Source: JAJZRV01 sp027442615 (GTDB taxonomy: Bacteria > Pseudomonadota > Gammaproteobacteria > Burkholderiales > Ferrovaceae). Taken from it: a stretch of 42,853 bases of DNA. Within the stretch, counting starts at the first letter, position 1; each line of letters starts with the position of its first letter. Shown here in pieces: positions 23,144 through 32,391 of this stretch. The stretch is taken from contig DAIBBI010000022.1 of assembly GCA_027442615.1 (NCBI GenBank), positions 1 to 42,853 of the forward strand, given 5' to 3'. The notes under the pieces were generated by a model. That model had not been told where the DNA came from, did no database searches, and saw nothing but the letters and a program-made list of their open reading frames with translations. The position numbers and the translations under genes are program-made.

Positions 23144-24025
23144 ATGGATTCCCAGCCCCTTTACCGTGGCCGATTTGCACCATCTCCCAGTGGATATTTG
23201 CACTTTGGGTCGCTCGTCACCGCCTTGGGCAGTTATCTCGATGCCAAAAGCCGGGGGGGCCTCTGGTCCGTACGATTGGAAGATCTCGATACGGCGCGTA
23301 ATGTTCCCGGAGCCGACTCGGATATCCTCCGCTGCCTGGAGGGTTTTGGTCTGGAGTGGGACGGCCCGATCCTGCGCCAAAGCGAGCGCCTCGAACATTA
23401 TGAAGCCGCTCTGGAAGACCTGCTCAAGCGGGGGCTTGCCTATCCCTGCGGCTGCAGCCGACGCGACCTGCTCACCCATGAATCCTCGTCGCCGGCAGAG
23501 CTGCGCTACCCCGGCCATTGCCGCCCGGGCCTTTCCCAGGGCAAAAGCATAAGGTCTTTTCGATATAAAAACAATGAAATAGAATATTCATTTAACGATA
23601 GACTTTATGGATTGTGCCGGCAGCGGGTGGACCAGGTCGTAGGGGATTTCGTAGTACGTCGGGCCGACGGCCCCTTTGCCTACCAGTTGGCTGTGGTGGT
23701 GGACGATGCGGGCCAGGGCATCACCGATGTGGTGCGCGGAGCCGACCTGCTGGATTCAACGCCACGCCAAATCGCCCTGCAGCAGGCCCTGGGGCTACCC
23801 ACCCCACGATACATGCACCTACCGCTGGTTCGCAATGCGCAGGGTGAGAAGCTGAGCAAGCAGACCCGGGCACCAGCGGCAGTGCCCCAAGCGCGCACCC
23901 TGCGCGATGCGCTACGCTTTCTGGGTCAGCCCGGGGCGCACCAGGAGGCTGGGAATGAATTACATGAAATTCTCAAATATGCATTACAACATTATGATTT
24001 TAATTTAATAAAAAATGATTTATGA
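23144..24025 (+). CDS. gluQ: Glutamyl-Q tRNA(Asp) synthetase
   Basis: GluQRS attaches glutamate to the queuosine base at position 34 of tRNA(Asp). The 293-residue product has the class I signature RFAPSPSGYLHFGSL (HIGH-like HFGS) and the zinc-site cysteines CGC with a later HCR. The KMSKS-like motif is EKLSKQ, and it lacks the anticodon-binding domain of full GluRS, which separates the two. Two stretches, about 23545-23612 and 23955-24025, are strikingly AT-rich within a GC-rich gene and use rare codons. Its stop overlaps the EamA start by four bases. Confidence 0.94.
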   Translation: MDSQPLYRGRFAPSPSGYLHFGSLVTALGSYLDAKSRGGLWSVRLEDLDTARNVPGADSDILRCLEGFGLEWDGPILRQSERLEHYEAALEDLLKRGLAYPCGCSRRDLLTHESSSPAELRYPGHCRPGLSQGKSIRSFRYKNNEIEYSFNDRLYGLCRQRVDQVVGDFVVRRADGPFAYQLAVVVDDAGQGITDVVRGADLLDSTPRQIALQQALGLPTPRYMHLPLVRNAQGEKLSKQTRAPAAVPQARTLRDALRFLGQPGAHQEAGNELHEILKYALQHYDFNLIKNDL

Positions 24026-24900
24026 CCTGTAAAAACCCGGCCCGCCAGCTTTGGGTCCGCAGCGTTCCCGCACTGTTTGTGTTTCTTTGGGCCACCGGCT
24101 TCATCGGCGCCAAATTCGGCCTGCCCTATGCCGAACCCATGACTTTCCTGGCCCTGCGCATGGGGTTTTCCGCCTTTCTGTTGCTGGTATTTGCCCTGGT
24201 CACCCGTGCCCCCTGGCCCCCCAGTCCGGTCGCTGCCCTGCACGTGACGGTGTCAGGCCTTCTGGTACACGGTGGTTATCTGGGTGGCGTGTTCGAGGCC
24301 ATCCGACATGGCATGCCCTCCGGCATGATCTCCTTGATCGTGGGCATGCAGCCGGTACTGACTTCCGCTGCCGCCATCCTGGTCTTGAAAGAACGGCTGT
24401 CGCCGCGACAATGGTCGGGACTGGCCCTGGGACTGGCGGGATTGGCCCTGGTCCTGGGCAACCGTGTGACGTTTTCCGACCTGACCTGGCAGTCCGGCGC
24501 CATGGCTGTCTTTGCCCTGGTCTCGATCAGCCTGGGGACGGTATACCAGAAGCGGTTTTTTGCCGGGGTGGACCTGCGCACCGGCGGGGTATTGCAATAT
24601 CTGGCTTCCGGCCTGTGCTACGCGGGATTGGCCTGGGCCTTTGAGACCCGCGAAGTGACCTGGTCGACCGACTTCGTACTGGCTCTGGGCTGGTCGGTAA
24701 TCGCCCTCTCGTTGGGTGCCGTGGCTCTGCTCTACCGTCTGATCCGGGACGGCGAGGCCTCCCGGGTGTCGAGCCTGCTCTACCTCGTGCCCCCGGTTAC
24801 AGCGCTGATCGCCTTTGTCTGTTTTGACGAAATCCTGACATGGCCCGCCATGGGCGGAATGGCCGTGGTGGCCTTAGGTGTTGCCCTGGTGGTGATCTGA
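24022..24900 (+). CDS. EamA/DMT-family transporter
   Basis: The 292-residue product is a ten-helix EamA transporter made of two repeated five-helix halves. Typical elements are VFLWATGFIGAKFGLPYAEP at the start and SLIVGMQPVLTSAAAILVLKERLSPRQWSG at the end of the first half. The second half closes with LVPPVTALIAFVCFDEIL. The family exports amino acids or other metabolites, so the substrate is not readable. It is translationally coupled to gluQ by ATGA and its last 27 bases overlap the end of glcF on the other strand. Confidence 0.92.
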   Translation: MTCKNPARQLWVRSVPALFVFLWATGFIGAKFGLPYAEPMTFLALRMGFSAFLLLVFALVTRAPWPPSPVAALHVTVSGLLVHGGYLGGVFEAIRHGMPSGMISLIVGMQPVLTSAAAILVLKERLSPRQWSGLALGLAGLALVLGNRVTFSDLTWQSGAMAVFALVSISLGTVYQKRFFAGVDLRTGGVLQYLASGLCYAGLAWAFETREVTWSTDFVLALGWSVIALSLGAVALLYRLIRDGEASRVSSLLYLVPPVTALIAFVCFDEILTWPAMGGMAVVALGVALVVI

Positions 24901-26127
24901 CAGGCGGGCGTCGAGCCACTCCACCCAGTGCTGGATGGGCGTGTGGGTGGCGGAAGCGAGGTGGGTGAGGCAGCCAATGTTGGCGGTCAGGATCAGGTCC
25001 GGTTTGCCACTCTCCAGCGCCGCCACCTTGTTGGCCTGAAGCCGCTGCGACAACTCGGGCTGCAGAATCGAATAGGTCCCCGCGGAGCCACAGCACAGAT
25101 GGGCATCGGGAACCGCCGTCAAGCGCGCGCCCCAGGACTGCAACAGCCCCTCCACCACCCCCTTGAGCCTTTGTCCATGCTGCAAGGAACAGGGGGATTG
25201 AAATGCAATCGCCCCAGAAATGTCACGCCTGTTTTCCTCATAAAACATAGCGTTATCAGACAATTCTTCAAGTATCACTTCAGATATGTCACGCGCCAGG
25301 GCTGAGACCTGCTGGGCCCGGTCGGAATACCCCGGATCGTTGCGCAAGGCATGGCCGTATTCCTTGACTTCGGTCCCGCAGCCGCTGGCCGTCACGACGA
25401 TGGCTTCGGCCCCCTGCTCCACAAAGGGCCACCAGGCGTCGATGTTGCGCCGCATGGCCTCCCGGGCACCCTCCTCGTCGGCCAGGTGATGGGCCAGCGC
25501 ACCACAGCAACCTGCGAGCGGTGCCGTGACGAGCGAAATGCCCAGCCGGTCCAGAACCCGCGCGGCAGCGGCATTGATGTCCGGTGCCAGCACCGGCTGT
25601 ACACAACCCGCCAGGACCAGCATGCGCCGGTCGTGACGCGCTTCAGGCCAGGACCCCGGCGGACGGTATGCCGGAATCTTGCGCCGCAAGGGTCCGGGCA
25701 ACAGCGGCCTGAACACGCGTCCCGCCGCCAGCAGCGGCCGGAACAGCATGGGGCGCGGCAACACGGTTTTCAGGAGGATCCGCTTGAAACCGTCGAGCGG
25801 GCCACGCGGCACATGGGCCTCGGCATAGCTGCGTCCGATATCCATCAGGCGACCGTACTTCACTCCGGAGGGACAGGTGGTTTCGCAGGAGCGGCAGGTC
25901 AGGCAACGGTCCAGATGGCGCTGGGTGAGGCGCGACACCGGCTGCCCTTCCAGCATGTTCTTCATGAGGTAGATGCGGCCCCGCGGACTGTCTAGCTCAT
26001 CCCCCAGCAACTGGTAGGTGGGACAGGTGGCGAGGCAAAACCCGCAATGGACGCAGGTGCGCAAAATGTTCAAGGCTTCCACCCCATCGGGCGAATCGCG
26101 GAACTGGGGATCGAGGCTGGCAAACAT
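24874..26127 (-). CDS. glcF: Glycolate oxidase iron-sulfur subunit GlcF
   Basis: GlcF is the electron-transfer subunit of the membrane-associated glycolate oxidase GlcDEF, which oxidises glycolate to glyoxylate. The 417-residue product has two [4Fe-4S] motifs near the N-terminus, CVHCGFCLATCPTY and CLTCRSCETTCPSG. Two cysteine-rich CCG domains follow (GCCGALAHH, CCGSAGTY). It follows glcE by two bases. A patch near 25225-25290 encoding SEVILEELSDNAMFYEE is unusually AT-rich. Confidence 0.95.
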   Translation of the reverse strand: MFASLDPQFRDSPDGVEALNILRTCVHCGFCLATCPTYQLLGDELDSPRGRIYLMKNMLEGQPVSRLTQRHLDRCLTCRSCETTCPSGVKYGRLMDIGRSYAEAHVPRGPLDGFKRILLKTVLPRPMLFRPLLAAGRVFRPLLPGPLRRKIPAYRPPGSWPEARHDRRMLVLAGCVQPVLAPDINAAAARVLDRLGISLVTAPLAGCCGALAHHLADEEGAREAMRRNIDAWWPFVEQGAEAIVVTASGCGTEVKEYGHALRNDPGYSDRAQQVSALARDISEVILEELSDNAMFYEENRRDISGAIAFQSPCSLQHGQRLKGVVEGLLQSWGARLTAVPDAHLCCGSAGTYSILQPELSQRLQANKVAALESGKPDLILTANIGCLTHLASATHTPIQHWVEWLDARLSDHHQGNT

Positions 26128-26129
26128 GG

Positions 26130-27185
26130 CTAAAAATTCCCCGGCAGGCCCGGGTTGAGAATGCCCTTGGGGTCAAAGGCGTGTTTGAGGCGCCGATGGA
26201 TTTGGGCCAGTACGGGATCCAGGGAGCCCAGTTGCGGGTGCGCCGGATTTGCCCCACGGAACTGCAGGGCATGTCCTCCCGCATCGCGGGCGGCCTTGTG
26301 CAACTGGGCTGGCGCATGGTCCGAGGCTATCCAGCGCAGGGCCCCACCCCACTCGGTGAGCACGGCCCCCGAGAGGCCCAGCGGGGCTGCGGTACTTTTC
26401 ACGGCAAGCCGCCAGAGGGGGCGCTCGGTCTCGAAACAGGGGGCGCGCTGCTCGCGCAGCAACTGCCACCAAAGTGCGCCGTCCGCCACGGAGTCGCCCC
26501 CTATCTGGCGCATGGCGGCGCGCACGGCCACCTCGGCCCCCGACAGGCGCACGCGCAGGCGTCCGTGATGGAGGCTCGTGGCCGAGATGGGCAGCGGCAG
26601 GCTGCCCCATTCGTTGACCCGGGTTAACGCCGCGGCCTCCTGCATGTGCCATTCCAGGGTGGTCTCGAAGGCCGGAATGGGCAATACCTTGAGCGACACT
26701 TCGGTGATGACTCCCAGCGACCCCAAGGCCCCCTCCATCAGGCGCGAGACGTCAAACCCCGCCACATTCTTGATGACGCGCCCGCCAAAGGACAGGTCAC
26801 GCCCCATGCCGTCGATCATGCGCACACCCAGCACGAAGTCACGTGCCGAACCCACATAGGCGCGCCGGGGCCCGGACAGGCCCGTGGCGATGGTCCCGCC
26901 CAGGGTGGCCATTGGGCCAAAGTGCGGAGGCTCAAAGGCCAGCATCTGCCCTTGCTGCAGCAGCAGCGACTCCACTTCGGATAGCGGGGTTCCGGCGCGC
27001 ACGGTGATGACGAGCTCACTGGGTTCGTAATCCACCACCCCAGAATAGGGGCGCAGATTCAGTTCCTGGGGCGCATCTGCCGCCACCCAGAAGCTTTTGC
27101 TGTGGCCACCGCGAATGCGCAACGGGGTGTCCGTGGCGTGCGCATTGCGCACCTGGTCCATGATGGCATGCAGGGTGTTTTGCAT
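26130..27185 (-). CDS. glcE: Glycolate oxidase FAD-binding subunit GlcE
   Basis: The 351-residue product is the second flavin subunit of glycolate oxidase. It has an FAD_binding_4 (PCMH) domain with LRIRGGHSKSFWG-like spacing at LRIRGGHSKSF, TVRAGTPLSEVE and the block GGTIATGLSGPRRA. GlcE retains FAD binding but lacks the GlcD active-site tail. I use the ATG at 27185, whose first base overlaps the glcD stop (TGATG). An open frame up to 27428 lies inside glcD and is not used. Confidence 0.94.
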   Translation of the reverse strand: MQNTLHAIMDQVRNAHATDTPLRIRGGHSKSFWVAADAPQELNLRPYSGVVDYEPSELVITVRAGTPLSEVESLLLQQGQMLAFEPPHFGPMATLGGTIATGLSGPRRAYVGSARDFVLGVRMIDGMGRDLSFGGRVIKNVAGFDVSRLMEGALGSLGVITEVSLKVLPIPAFETTLEWHMQEAAALTRVNEWGSLPLPISATSLHHGRLRVRLSGAEVAVRAAMRQIGGDSVADGALWWQLLREQRAPCFETERPLWRLAVKSTAAPLGLSGAVLTEWGGALRWIASDHAPAQLHKAARDAGGHALQFRGANPAHPQLGSLDPVLAQIHRRLKHAFDPKGILNPGLPGNF

Positions 27186-28651
27186 CAGAATCGGGGCAGA
27201 TCGGGGTGAGCGGTCTGGTTGTGATGGACGTGCATGCGCCCCATTTCGGCACAGCGATGCAGGGTGGGCACGGCCTTGCCGGGATTGAGCAGCCCTTCGG
27301 GATCGAAAGCCGCCTTCACCGCATGAAAGGTGGCGAGTTCGTCGGGGCGAAACTGGACGCACATCTGGTTGATTTTTTCCACGCCCACGCCGTGCTCGCC
27401 GGTGATGGTGCCCCCCACCTCCACGCACAACTCGAGGATCTTGCCGGCATAGGCCTCGGTGCGCTCGAATTCGCCGGGTTTGGCCGCATCAAACAGGATC
27501 AGGGGGTGCAGGTTGCCATCGCCGGCATGGAAGACATTGCAGACCTTGAGGCCATATTCGCGCGACATCTCGTAAATGCGCTTCAACACAGCCCCCAGCG
27601 TGCGGCGCGGAATGGTGCCATCAATGCAGTAGTAGTCCGGCGAGAGCCGTCCCACGGCGGGAAATGCCGCCTTGCGCCCGGCCCAGAACTTGAGGCGCTG
27701 GGCTTCGTCCTGGGAAAAACGGGTTTCGATGGCCCCGGAGTTTTCCAGAATGGCCTGCATCCGCGCCATTTCATCCGCCACCTCTTCGGGGGTGCCATCG
27801 GATTCGCAGATCAGGACCGCTTCGGCTTCCAGGGGATAGTTGGCATGGACAAAAGCCTCGGCCGCCCGGGTGGCGGGGCCATCCATCATTTCAAGACCTG
27901 CCGGGATGATGCCCGCAGCGATGATGCTGGCCACAGCCTGCCCGGCCTTCTCGATGTCGTCGAAGGCCGCCAGGATGGCCTGGGCCTTTTGCGGCCTGGG
28001 CAGCAGCTGGACGGTGATTTCCGTGATCACGCCCAGCAGCCCTTCGCTGCCCGTGATGAGCGCCATGAGGTCGTACCCCGCCGAGTCCAGGGCATCGCAG
28101 CCCAGCTCGATGATCTCCCCCGCCATGGTCACTGCCCGCACCTTGACGAGATTATGCACGGTCAAGCCGTACTTGAGGCAGTGCACGCCACCCGAGTTTT
28201 CGGCCACGTTGCCGCCGATGCTGCAGGCGATCTGGGAGGATGGGTCGGGCGCGTAGTACAGCCCCAGAGGGGCGGCAGCCTCGGAAATGGCGAGGTTGCG
28301 CACGCCAGGCTGAACCCGCGCGGTACGCGAGAGCACGTCAATGTCGAGGATGCGCATGAACCGGGAGAGGGACAACAGCACCCCTTGGGCATGCGGCAGG
28401 GCACCCCCGGACAATCCGGTGCCCGAACCGCGCGCCACCACGGGAATGCTGGCCTCGTGGCAATAGCGCAGCACGGACTGTACCTCGGCTTCGGTCTGGG
28501 GCAGCACGACCACATAAGGTAACTGGCGGTAGGAACTCAGGCCATCCGTTTCAAAGGGCCGGACATCCTCGGGTTGGGACAGAATGGAACCCGGCGCCAG
28601 CCAGCGGGACAGCGCGGACGTAATCTCGGCCTGGGTGGGTGTTGCAGACAT
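27185..28651 (-). CDS. glcD: Glycolate oxidase catalytic subunit GlcD
   Basis: GlcD is the catalytic flavoprotein of glycolate oxidase. The 488-residue product has the PCMH-type FAD domain with VVARGSGTGLSGGALP, PSSQIACSIGGNVAENSGG and GSEGLLGVITEI. The C-terminal FAD-oxidase domain has NVFHAGDGNLHPLI and GTITGEHGVGVEK, including the catalytic and metal-binding histidines. In autotrophs this enzyme salvages 2-phosphoglycolate formed by RuBisCO oxygenation. The order glcDEF is conserved and the genes are fully coupled. Confidence 0.96.
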   Translation of the reverse strand: MSATPTQAEITSALSRWLAPGSILSQPEDVRPFETDGLSSYRQLPYVVVLPQTEAEVQSVLRYCHEASIPVVARGSGTGLSGGALPHAQGVLLSLSRFMRILDIDVLSRTARVQPGVRNLAISEAAAPLGLYYAPDPSSQIACSIGGNVAENSGGVHCLKYGLTVHNLVKVRAVTMAGEIIELGCDALDSAGYDLMALITGSEGLLGVITEITVQLLPRPQKAQAILAAFDDIEKAGQAVASIIAAGIIPAGLEMMDGPATRAAEAFVHANYPLEAEAVLICESDGTPEEVADEMARMQAILENSGAIETRFSQDEAQRLKFWAGRKAAFPAVGRLSPDYYCIDGTIPRRTLGAVLKRIYEMSREYGLKVCNVFHAGDGNLHPLILFDAAKPGEFERTEAYAGKILELCVEVGGTITGEHGVGVEKINQMCVQFRPDELATFHAVKAAFDPEGLLNPGKAVPTLHRCAEMGRMHVHHNQTAHPDLPRF

Positions 28652-28701
28652 GGTTATGAGGGACCCTACGCATCATCGCAGTACAGTCCGCCATTCTACC
28701 G

Positions 28702-28729
28702 AAAAAAAAGCCCAACGGGAGTCGGGCTT
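28702..28729 (-). terminator. Intrinsic terminator of the rhlE-yggU unit
   Basis: On the minus strand the stem AAGCCCGAC / GTTGGGCTT (one G-U pair, loop TCCC) is followed by a run of eight T residues ending at 28702. It lies 86 bases past the yggU stop. Confidence 0.9.
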
Positions 28730-28814
28730 AGGCACTACGGGAGGAAGTAACTCTATTGCATCTACAACAGGGTTCATCCTACTGCAAATTGCGGCAGTGC
28801 ATCACTCAAGTTTG

Positions 28815-29114
28815 TTATCTTATAGATAACAGAACGCTATGGATGTCCACCGGGCTCCCCAGGATGGCCACCCGTTTCTTGCGCCCCGTGGCTCCAGCGC
28901 GCAATTCCACTTGGCGCAGCGGTACTTCAAACACTTCGGTCAAGTAGCGCAGCAGGACTTCGTTGGCCCGCCCTTCCACGGGAGGGGCCGCCAGGCGGAT
29001 TTTGAGGGCATTGCCATGCAGGCCGACGATTTCAGTGCGGCTGGCCCCCGGCTGGACATGCAGGTGCAACAGCAGCGCGCCGGTCCCGGCCTCGATGCTG
29101 TAGCACGCGCTCAC
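28815..29114 (-). CDS. YggU/DUF167-family protein
   Basis: The 99-residue product belongs to the small conserved YggU (DUF167) family of unknown function. It shows the family pattern LHVQPGASRTEIVG, then ALKIRLAAPPVEGRANEVLLRYL and a basic C-terminal part RKKRVAILG. The start overlaps the rhlE stop by four bases, so it is the second gene of that unit. The palindrome GTTATCT-TAT-AGATAAC (28814-28830) covers its stop codon. Confidence 0.93.
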   Translation of the reverse strand: MSACYSIEAGTGALLLHLHVQPGASRTEIVGLHGNALKIRLAAPPVEGRANEVLLRYLTEVFEVPLRQVELRAGATGRKKRVAILGSPVDIHSVLLSIR

Positions 29115-30517
29115 GGGGTTTTCTTGACGAGCCCGCCCAGCAGGGCCGGGACTTCCCTGGGTTTTTTACCAAGGCTGGCCACCGGGGGGCGGCTGAAATG
29201 GGCGCTGGCAACACTGGCCCGGGACGGCTGCGGCTGCCGACGTACCGGAGCCTCGTCCGGCTGGGTTTCGTGCTGACGCACGGGCTCGGGCGCGCGCGGT
29301 CGGCGCGGCGGGGCCTCATCGCTGCGCGGCGGACGCGCGTGAGCGTGGGCAGGCCGCGCCCCTGGCTCGGCTCGCGGGGTGTCGAAACCTTCCACCTGGA
29401 CCGTTTCGATTTTGGTCTTGATCAGTTTTTCGATGTCCGCAAGCTCGCGGCTTTCGTCGGAAGAGACCAGCGAGAGCGCATTGCCCGGACTGCCCGCCCG
29501 GCCGGTGCGGCCGATGCGGTGCACATAGTCTTCGGGCACATGAGGCAGTTCGAAATTGACCACGTAGGGCATCTGGTCCACATCCAGGCCGCGCGCCGCG
29601 ATGTCGGTGGCCACCAGGATGTTGACCTGTCCTTCCTTGAAGTCGGCCAGGCTTTTGGTGCGGTGGGACTGGGTCTTGTCGCTGTGGATGGCGGCGGCAT
29701 TGATGCCATCGCGTTCCAGCTGGCTGCACAGGCGGTTGGCCCCATGCTTGGTCCGCATGAAGACGATGGCCTGGGGAATGGGCAGCGTGCGAATGAGATG
29801 GGTGAGCAGTTCGCGCTTGCGGTCCTTGTGCACGGGGTAGATGACCTGGCGCACGAGGTCGGCCGTGGCATTGCGACGCGCCACTTCGATGGTCACGGGG
29901 TTGCGCAGGATGCCGCTGGACAGCTTCTTGATGTCGTCGGAAAACGTGGCCGAGAACAGCAGGTTCTGGCGCTGGGCAGGCAGCAAGGCGACGATGCGCC
30001 GGATGTCGGGGATGAAGCCCATGTCGAGCATGCGGTCGGCCTCGTCCAGCACCAGGATTTCCACCTGGGACAAGTTGATAGTGCGCTGCTGCACGTGGTC
30101 CAGCAGCCGCCCCGGGGTGGCTACCACGATTTCCACGCCGCCCTGCAAGGCCTTGATCTGGGGCTGCATGTTGACCCCGCCGTAGATGACGGTGGAGCGC
30201 AGCGGCACATATTTGCCGTAATTTTTGACGCTGTCTTCCACCTGGGCTGCGAGTTCGCGTGTAGGGGTGAGCACGAGGCAGCGGATGGGATGTTTGGCGG
30301 GCGATACGCTGGTGTTAGCGACCGGCTGCAGGCGTTGCAGGATGGGCAGCGTAAAGCCCGCGGTCTTGCCGGTACCGGTTTGCGCCGCAGCCTGAACGTC
30401 CTGGCCTGCGAGGACCACGGGAATGGCTTGCGCCTGGATGGGGGTGGGCTCGGTGTAGCCCTGCTCTGCGATCGCCCGCAGCAGTTCGGGCGAAAGCCCA
30501 AGGGATTCGAATGTCAT
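29111..30517 (-). CDS. rhlE: DEAD-box RNA helicase RhlE
   Basis: The 468-residue product is an ATP-dependent RNA helicase. In order it has the Q motif (FESLGLSPELLRAI, PTPIQ), motif I AQTGTGKT, Ia PTRELAAQ, motif II DEAD, motif III SAT and motif VI HRIGRTGR. After residue 380 the chain is basic, proline-rich and disordered, as in RhlE. The ATG at 30517 is chosen because an AGGAG site lies five bases upstream; the adjacent ATG at 30520 is too close. It functions in rRNA maturation or RNA turnover. Confidence 0.95.
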   Translation of the reverse strand: MTFESLGLSPELLRAIAEQGYTEPTPIQAQAIPVVLAGQDVQAAAQTGTGKTAGFTLPILQRLQPVANTSVSPAKHPIRCLVLTPTRELAAQVEDSVKNYGKYVPLRSTVIYGGVNMQPQIKALQGGVEIVVATPGRLLDHVQQRTINLSQVEILVLDEADRMLDMGFIPDIRRIVALLPAQRQNLLFSATFSDDIKKLSSGILRNPVTIEVARRNATADLVRQVIYPVHKDRKRELLTHLIRTLPIPQAIVFMRTKHGANRLCSQLERDGINAAAIHSDKTQSHRTKSLADFKEGQVNILVATDIAARGLDVDQMPYVVNFELPHVPEDYVHRIGRTGRAGSPGNALSLVSSDESRELADIEKLIKTKIETVQVEGFDTPRAEPGARPAHAHARPPRSDEAPPRRPRAPEPVRQHETQPDEAPVRRQPQPSRASVASAHFSRPPVASLGKKPREVPALLGGLVKKTP

Positions 30518-30759
30518 CATGGCTCCTGATCGGCCTTCCAAAGTCCTGGGACTTCGTACCGGTCAAGGCGGATGATGTTTGGGTTAAGGGTGGTTCAAAG
30601 AAAACGCTGACCGGACTGCGATACTTCGGAGAATATTGTACACGAATTCAAAGTGTTATTTTTTGAAGAAAGGTTGTATGCAGAAACTGCCCGGTCATTA
30701 CATTCTGGTCCCTATTGAACGGCAGTTGCGTGTCCAAAACGAACACTGCCGATAAACAC

Positions 30760-31110
30760 TTACAGCCCGACGCCCATGCGGCGGAGAAAAGGGAGTAACG
30801 CGAAGTAGCAACCCGCCGTTGCGGCGACTGACAGCCCGAGGCTTATCCAGAAGCCCAATCCATTCTTGAGCAGCACGGGCAGCAATATAAACATTAGCAG
30901 CGAAGGAATGACGAGCCAGAAAATCTGGCTGGAAAGTTCGGCTATCTTCTCTGGTGGCGTCCCTTCAACATGAAGCCATATAAAGGCCAACAATGAGACC
31001 AGGGGGAGCGAAGCGACCAGCGCTGCAAAACCGGTGGAGCGCTTGGCCAATTCCGAGATGGTCGCGATAAGCAATGCCGAAACAAAGATTTTAATGAAGT
31101 AGTAAATCAT
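30760..31110 (-). CDS. Small four-helix membrane protein, DUF3147-like
   Basis: The 116-residue product has about four transmembrane helices (FIKIFVSALLIATISELA, FAALVASLPLVSLLAFIWLH, IFWLVIPSLLMFILLPVLL, FWISLGLSVAATAGCYFALL). It resembles the DUF3147 family of unknown function. No RBS stands out before the ATG at 31110. The spacer up to rhlE (30542-30759) contains a CGGCAGT/ACTGCCG dyad at about 30720-30751 but no T-run. Confidence 0.82.
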   Translation of the reverse strand: MIYYFIKIFVSALLIATISELAKRSTGFAALVASLPLVSLLAFIWLHVEGTPPEKIAELSSQIFWLVIPSLLMFILLPVLLKNGLGFWISLGLSVAATAGCYFALLPFLRRMGVGL

Positions 31111-31348
31111 GGTGGCTAAAGTTTAGGCGCCCCAAGCGCTTGACTCAATAATGTCCACTTCCGGCCTATTGCAAGCCTTCCTGAAAGTTGCCTTTGGGTT
31201 ACAGGCGCTGTATCAGCATGTTCAATGTTGCACACTTCCCGTACTGTCGCCACATGAGGGTTTGATTGGTGTCTCCCCTGAACGCGCTGACGCGGGGATG
31301 ATGCGCGAATAACGTTAGACCCGACGGAATCAATAGAGGAACGAACAA

Positions 31349-31516
31349 ATGACCGAAAGAACAGGACATTGCCTTTGCGGCGGCGAGCGCTTTAAACTTT
31401 CCACAGAACCCCTACTCACCCGTGTTTGCTGGTGCCGCTATGCGGCAGCACGCCGGCGTATCGGCAGCATGGCCAGACTCACTCCGGCCAACACGATCGC
31501 ACCTCCAGCCATTTGA
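31349..31516 (+). pseudogene. Truncated GFA-domain gene
   Basis: A start codon with AGAGGA upstream opens a 55-codon frame whose first 29 residues, MTERTGHCLCGGERFKL... to VCWCR, match the zinc-binding start of the GFA family (glutathione-dependent formaldehyde-activating enzyme-like, about 120-140 residues). After CWCR, where the family continues with a further cysteine pattern, the frame turns into an unrelated arginine-rich sequence. The break coincides with 31438, the end of the EamA gene on the other strand. It looks like the 5' remnant of a gene cut by the arrival of the EamA/LysR block. I see no gene in 31111-31348. Confidence 0.7.
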
Positions 31517-32331
31517 GCCCTGCTGGGTGACGTCCCCAGGACGCCGCTGACCAGCATCGCAAATACCGGAACCAGATTCAGGAAAAGCGCCGCGCGGCCA
31601 GCTCCCAGGCGCTGGATGCCCATGCCCCAGAACAGGTAGGCCAGCACGGTGCCGCCCACGACCATGATGGCGAGGGCCAGACCCGCGTGCCTGCCCGGCA
31701 ACGCAAAACTCGCATCACTGCCCACGGCAATGGCCGTCAACATCAACGCGCCTGAAGTCATCATCAGGGCCGTGTTGCCCACGGCATTCTCCTTGGGCAT
31801 AAAACGCCGGGTGGCCACATTGAATGACGCCCAGGTCAGGTCCGCGCACAACATCAGCCAATCGCCTTTTGCCACCTCAAGCTGGCCAAGCTGCCCAGGA
31901 TTCCCATGCGAGATCACCACGGCAACCCCTGCCAATGCCACGGGCAGCGCAAGCAGCTGCCTGGCCGCAAGCCGTTCGCCCAGCACAATGGCCGCAAGCA
32001 TCGTGGTCAGCAGCGGATTGGTGGCCATGATCAGCGCACCGTTGCTGGCCGACGTGCCCTGCATGGCATGGAAAAAGAACAGGTTGAAGCTGACGATCCC
32101 CAGCAGGCCCAGGATCACGTGGGCCCGCCAGTGGCGTTTTGCAAGGCCCGCAAGGTCCGCGCCCTGATACCGAGCAAGGGCAAGCATCAAGGCTGCTCCC
32201 AGCAGGAATCGCAGGGCGGCGGCCCAGAGGGGAGGCAGGTCTGCCAAGACGGGGCCTGCCAGGGCAAAGTTGGCGCCCCAGAAGAAGGCGGAAACCGCAA
32301 GCAACAGATAAACAGTATAGGCCGGCACCAT
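31438..32331 (-). CDS. EamA/DMT-family transporter beside a LysR regulator
   Basis: The 297-residue product is a ten-helix EamA transporter. The first half has AFFWGANFALAGPVLADLPP and ALIMATNPLLTTMLAAIVLGERL, the second half AYLFWGMGIQRLG and ending MLVSGVLGTSPSRAQMAGG. The substrate is unknown. It is divergent from the adjacent LysR gene, which is probably its regulator. Its 3' end fuses onto the broken GFA gene, suggesting that the transporter/regulator pair was gained as a block. Confidence 0.9.
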   Translation of the reverse strand: MVPAYTVYLLLAVSAFFWGANFALAGPVLADLPPLWAAALRFLLGAALMLALARYQGADLAGLAKRHWRAHVILGLLGIVSFNLFFFHAMQGTSASNGALIMATNPLLTTMLAAIVLGERLAARQLLALPVALAGVAVVISHGNPGQLGQLEVAKGDWLMLCADLTWASFNVATRRFMPKENAVGNTALMMTSGALMLTAIAVGSDASFALPGRHAGLALAIMVVGGTVLAYLFWGMGIQRLGAGRAALFLNLVPVFAMLVSGVLGTSPSRAQMAGGAIVLAGVSLAMLPIRRRAAA

Positions 32332-32391
32332 TTCACCTATTAAGAATAACTAATGTTAGTGAAATATATTTTCTGCAGGTACAATAGACAA

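Noticed and set aside
27206..28522. 438-codon open frame on the plus strand opposite glcD
   Set aside because: Antisense shadow of glcD; residue composition is rich in His, Gly and Arg, with no recognisable motif.
29198..30529. 443-codon open frame on the plus strand opposite rhlE
   Set aside because: Antisense shadow of a clear DEAD-box helicase.
31314..31320. GTTAGAC resembling an integron attC core
   Set aside because: No matching inverse core or attC-like dyad is present within the 31111-31437 spacer, and no integrase is present.
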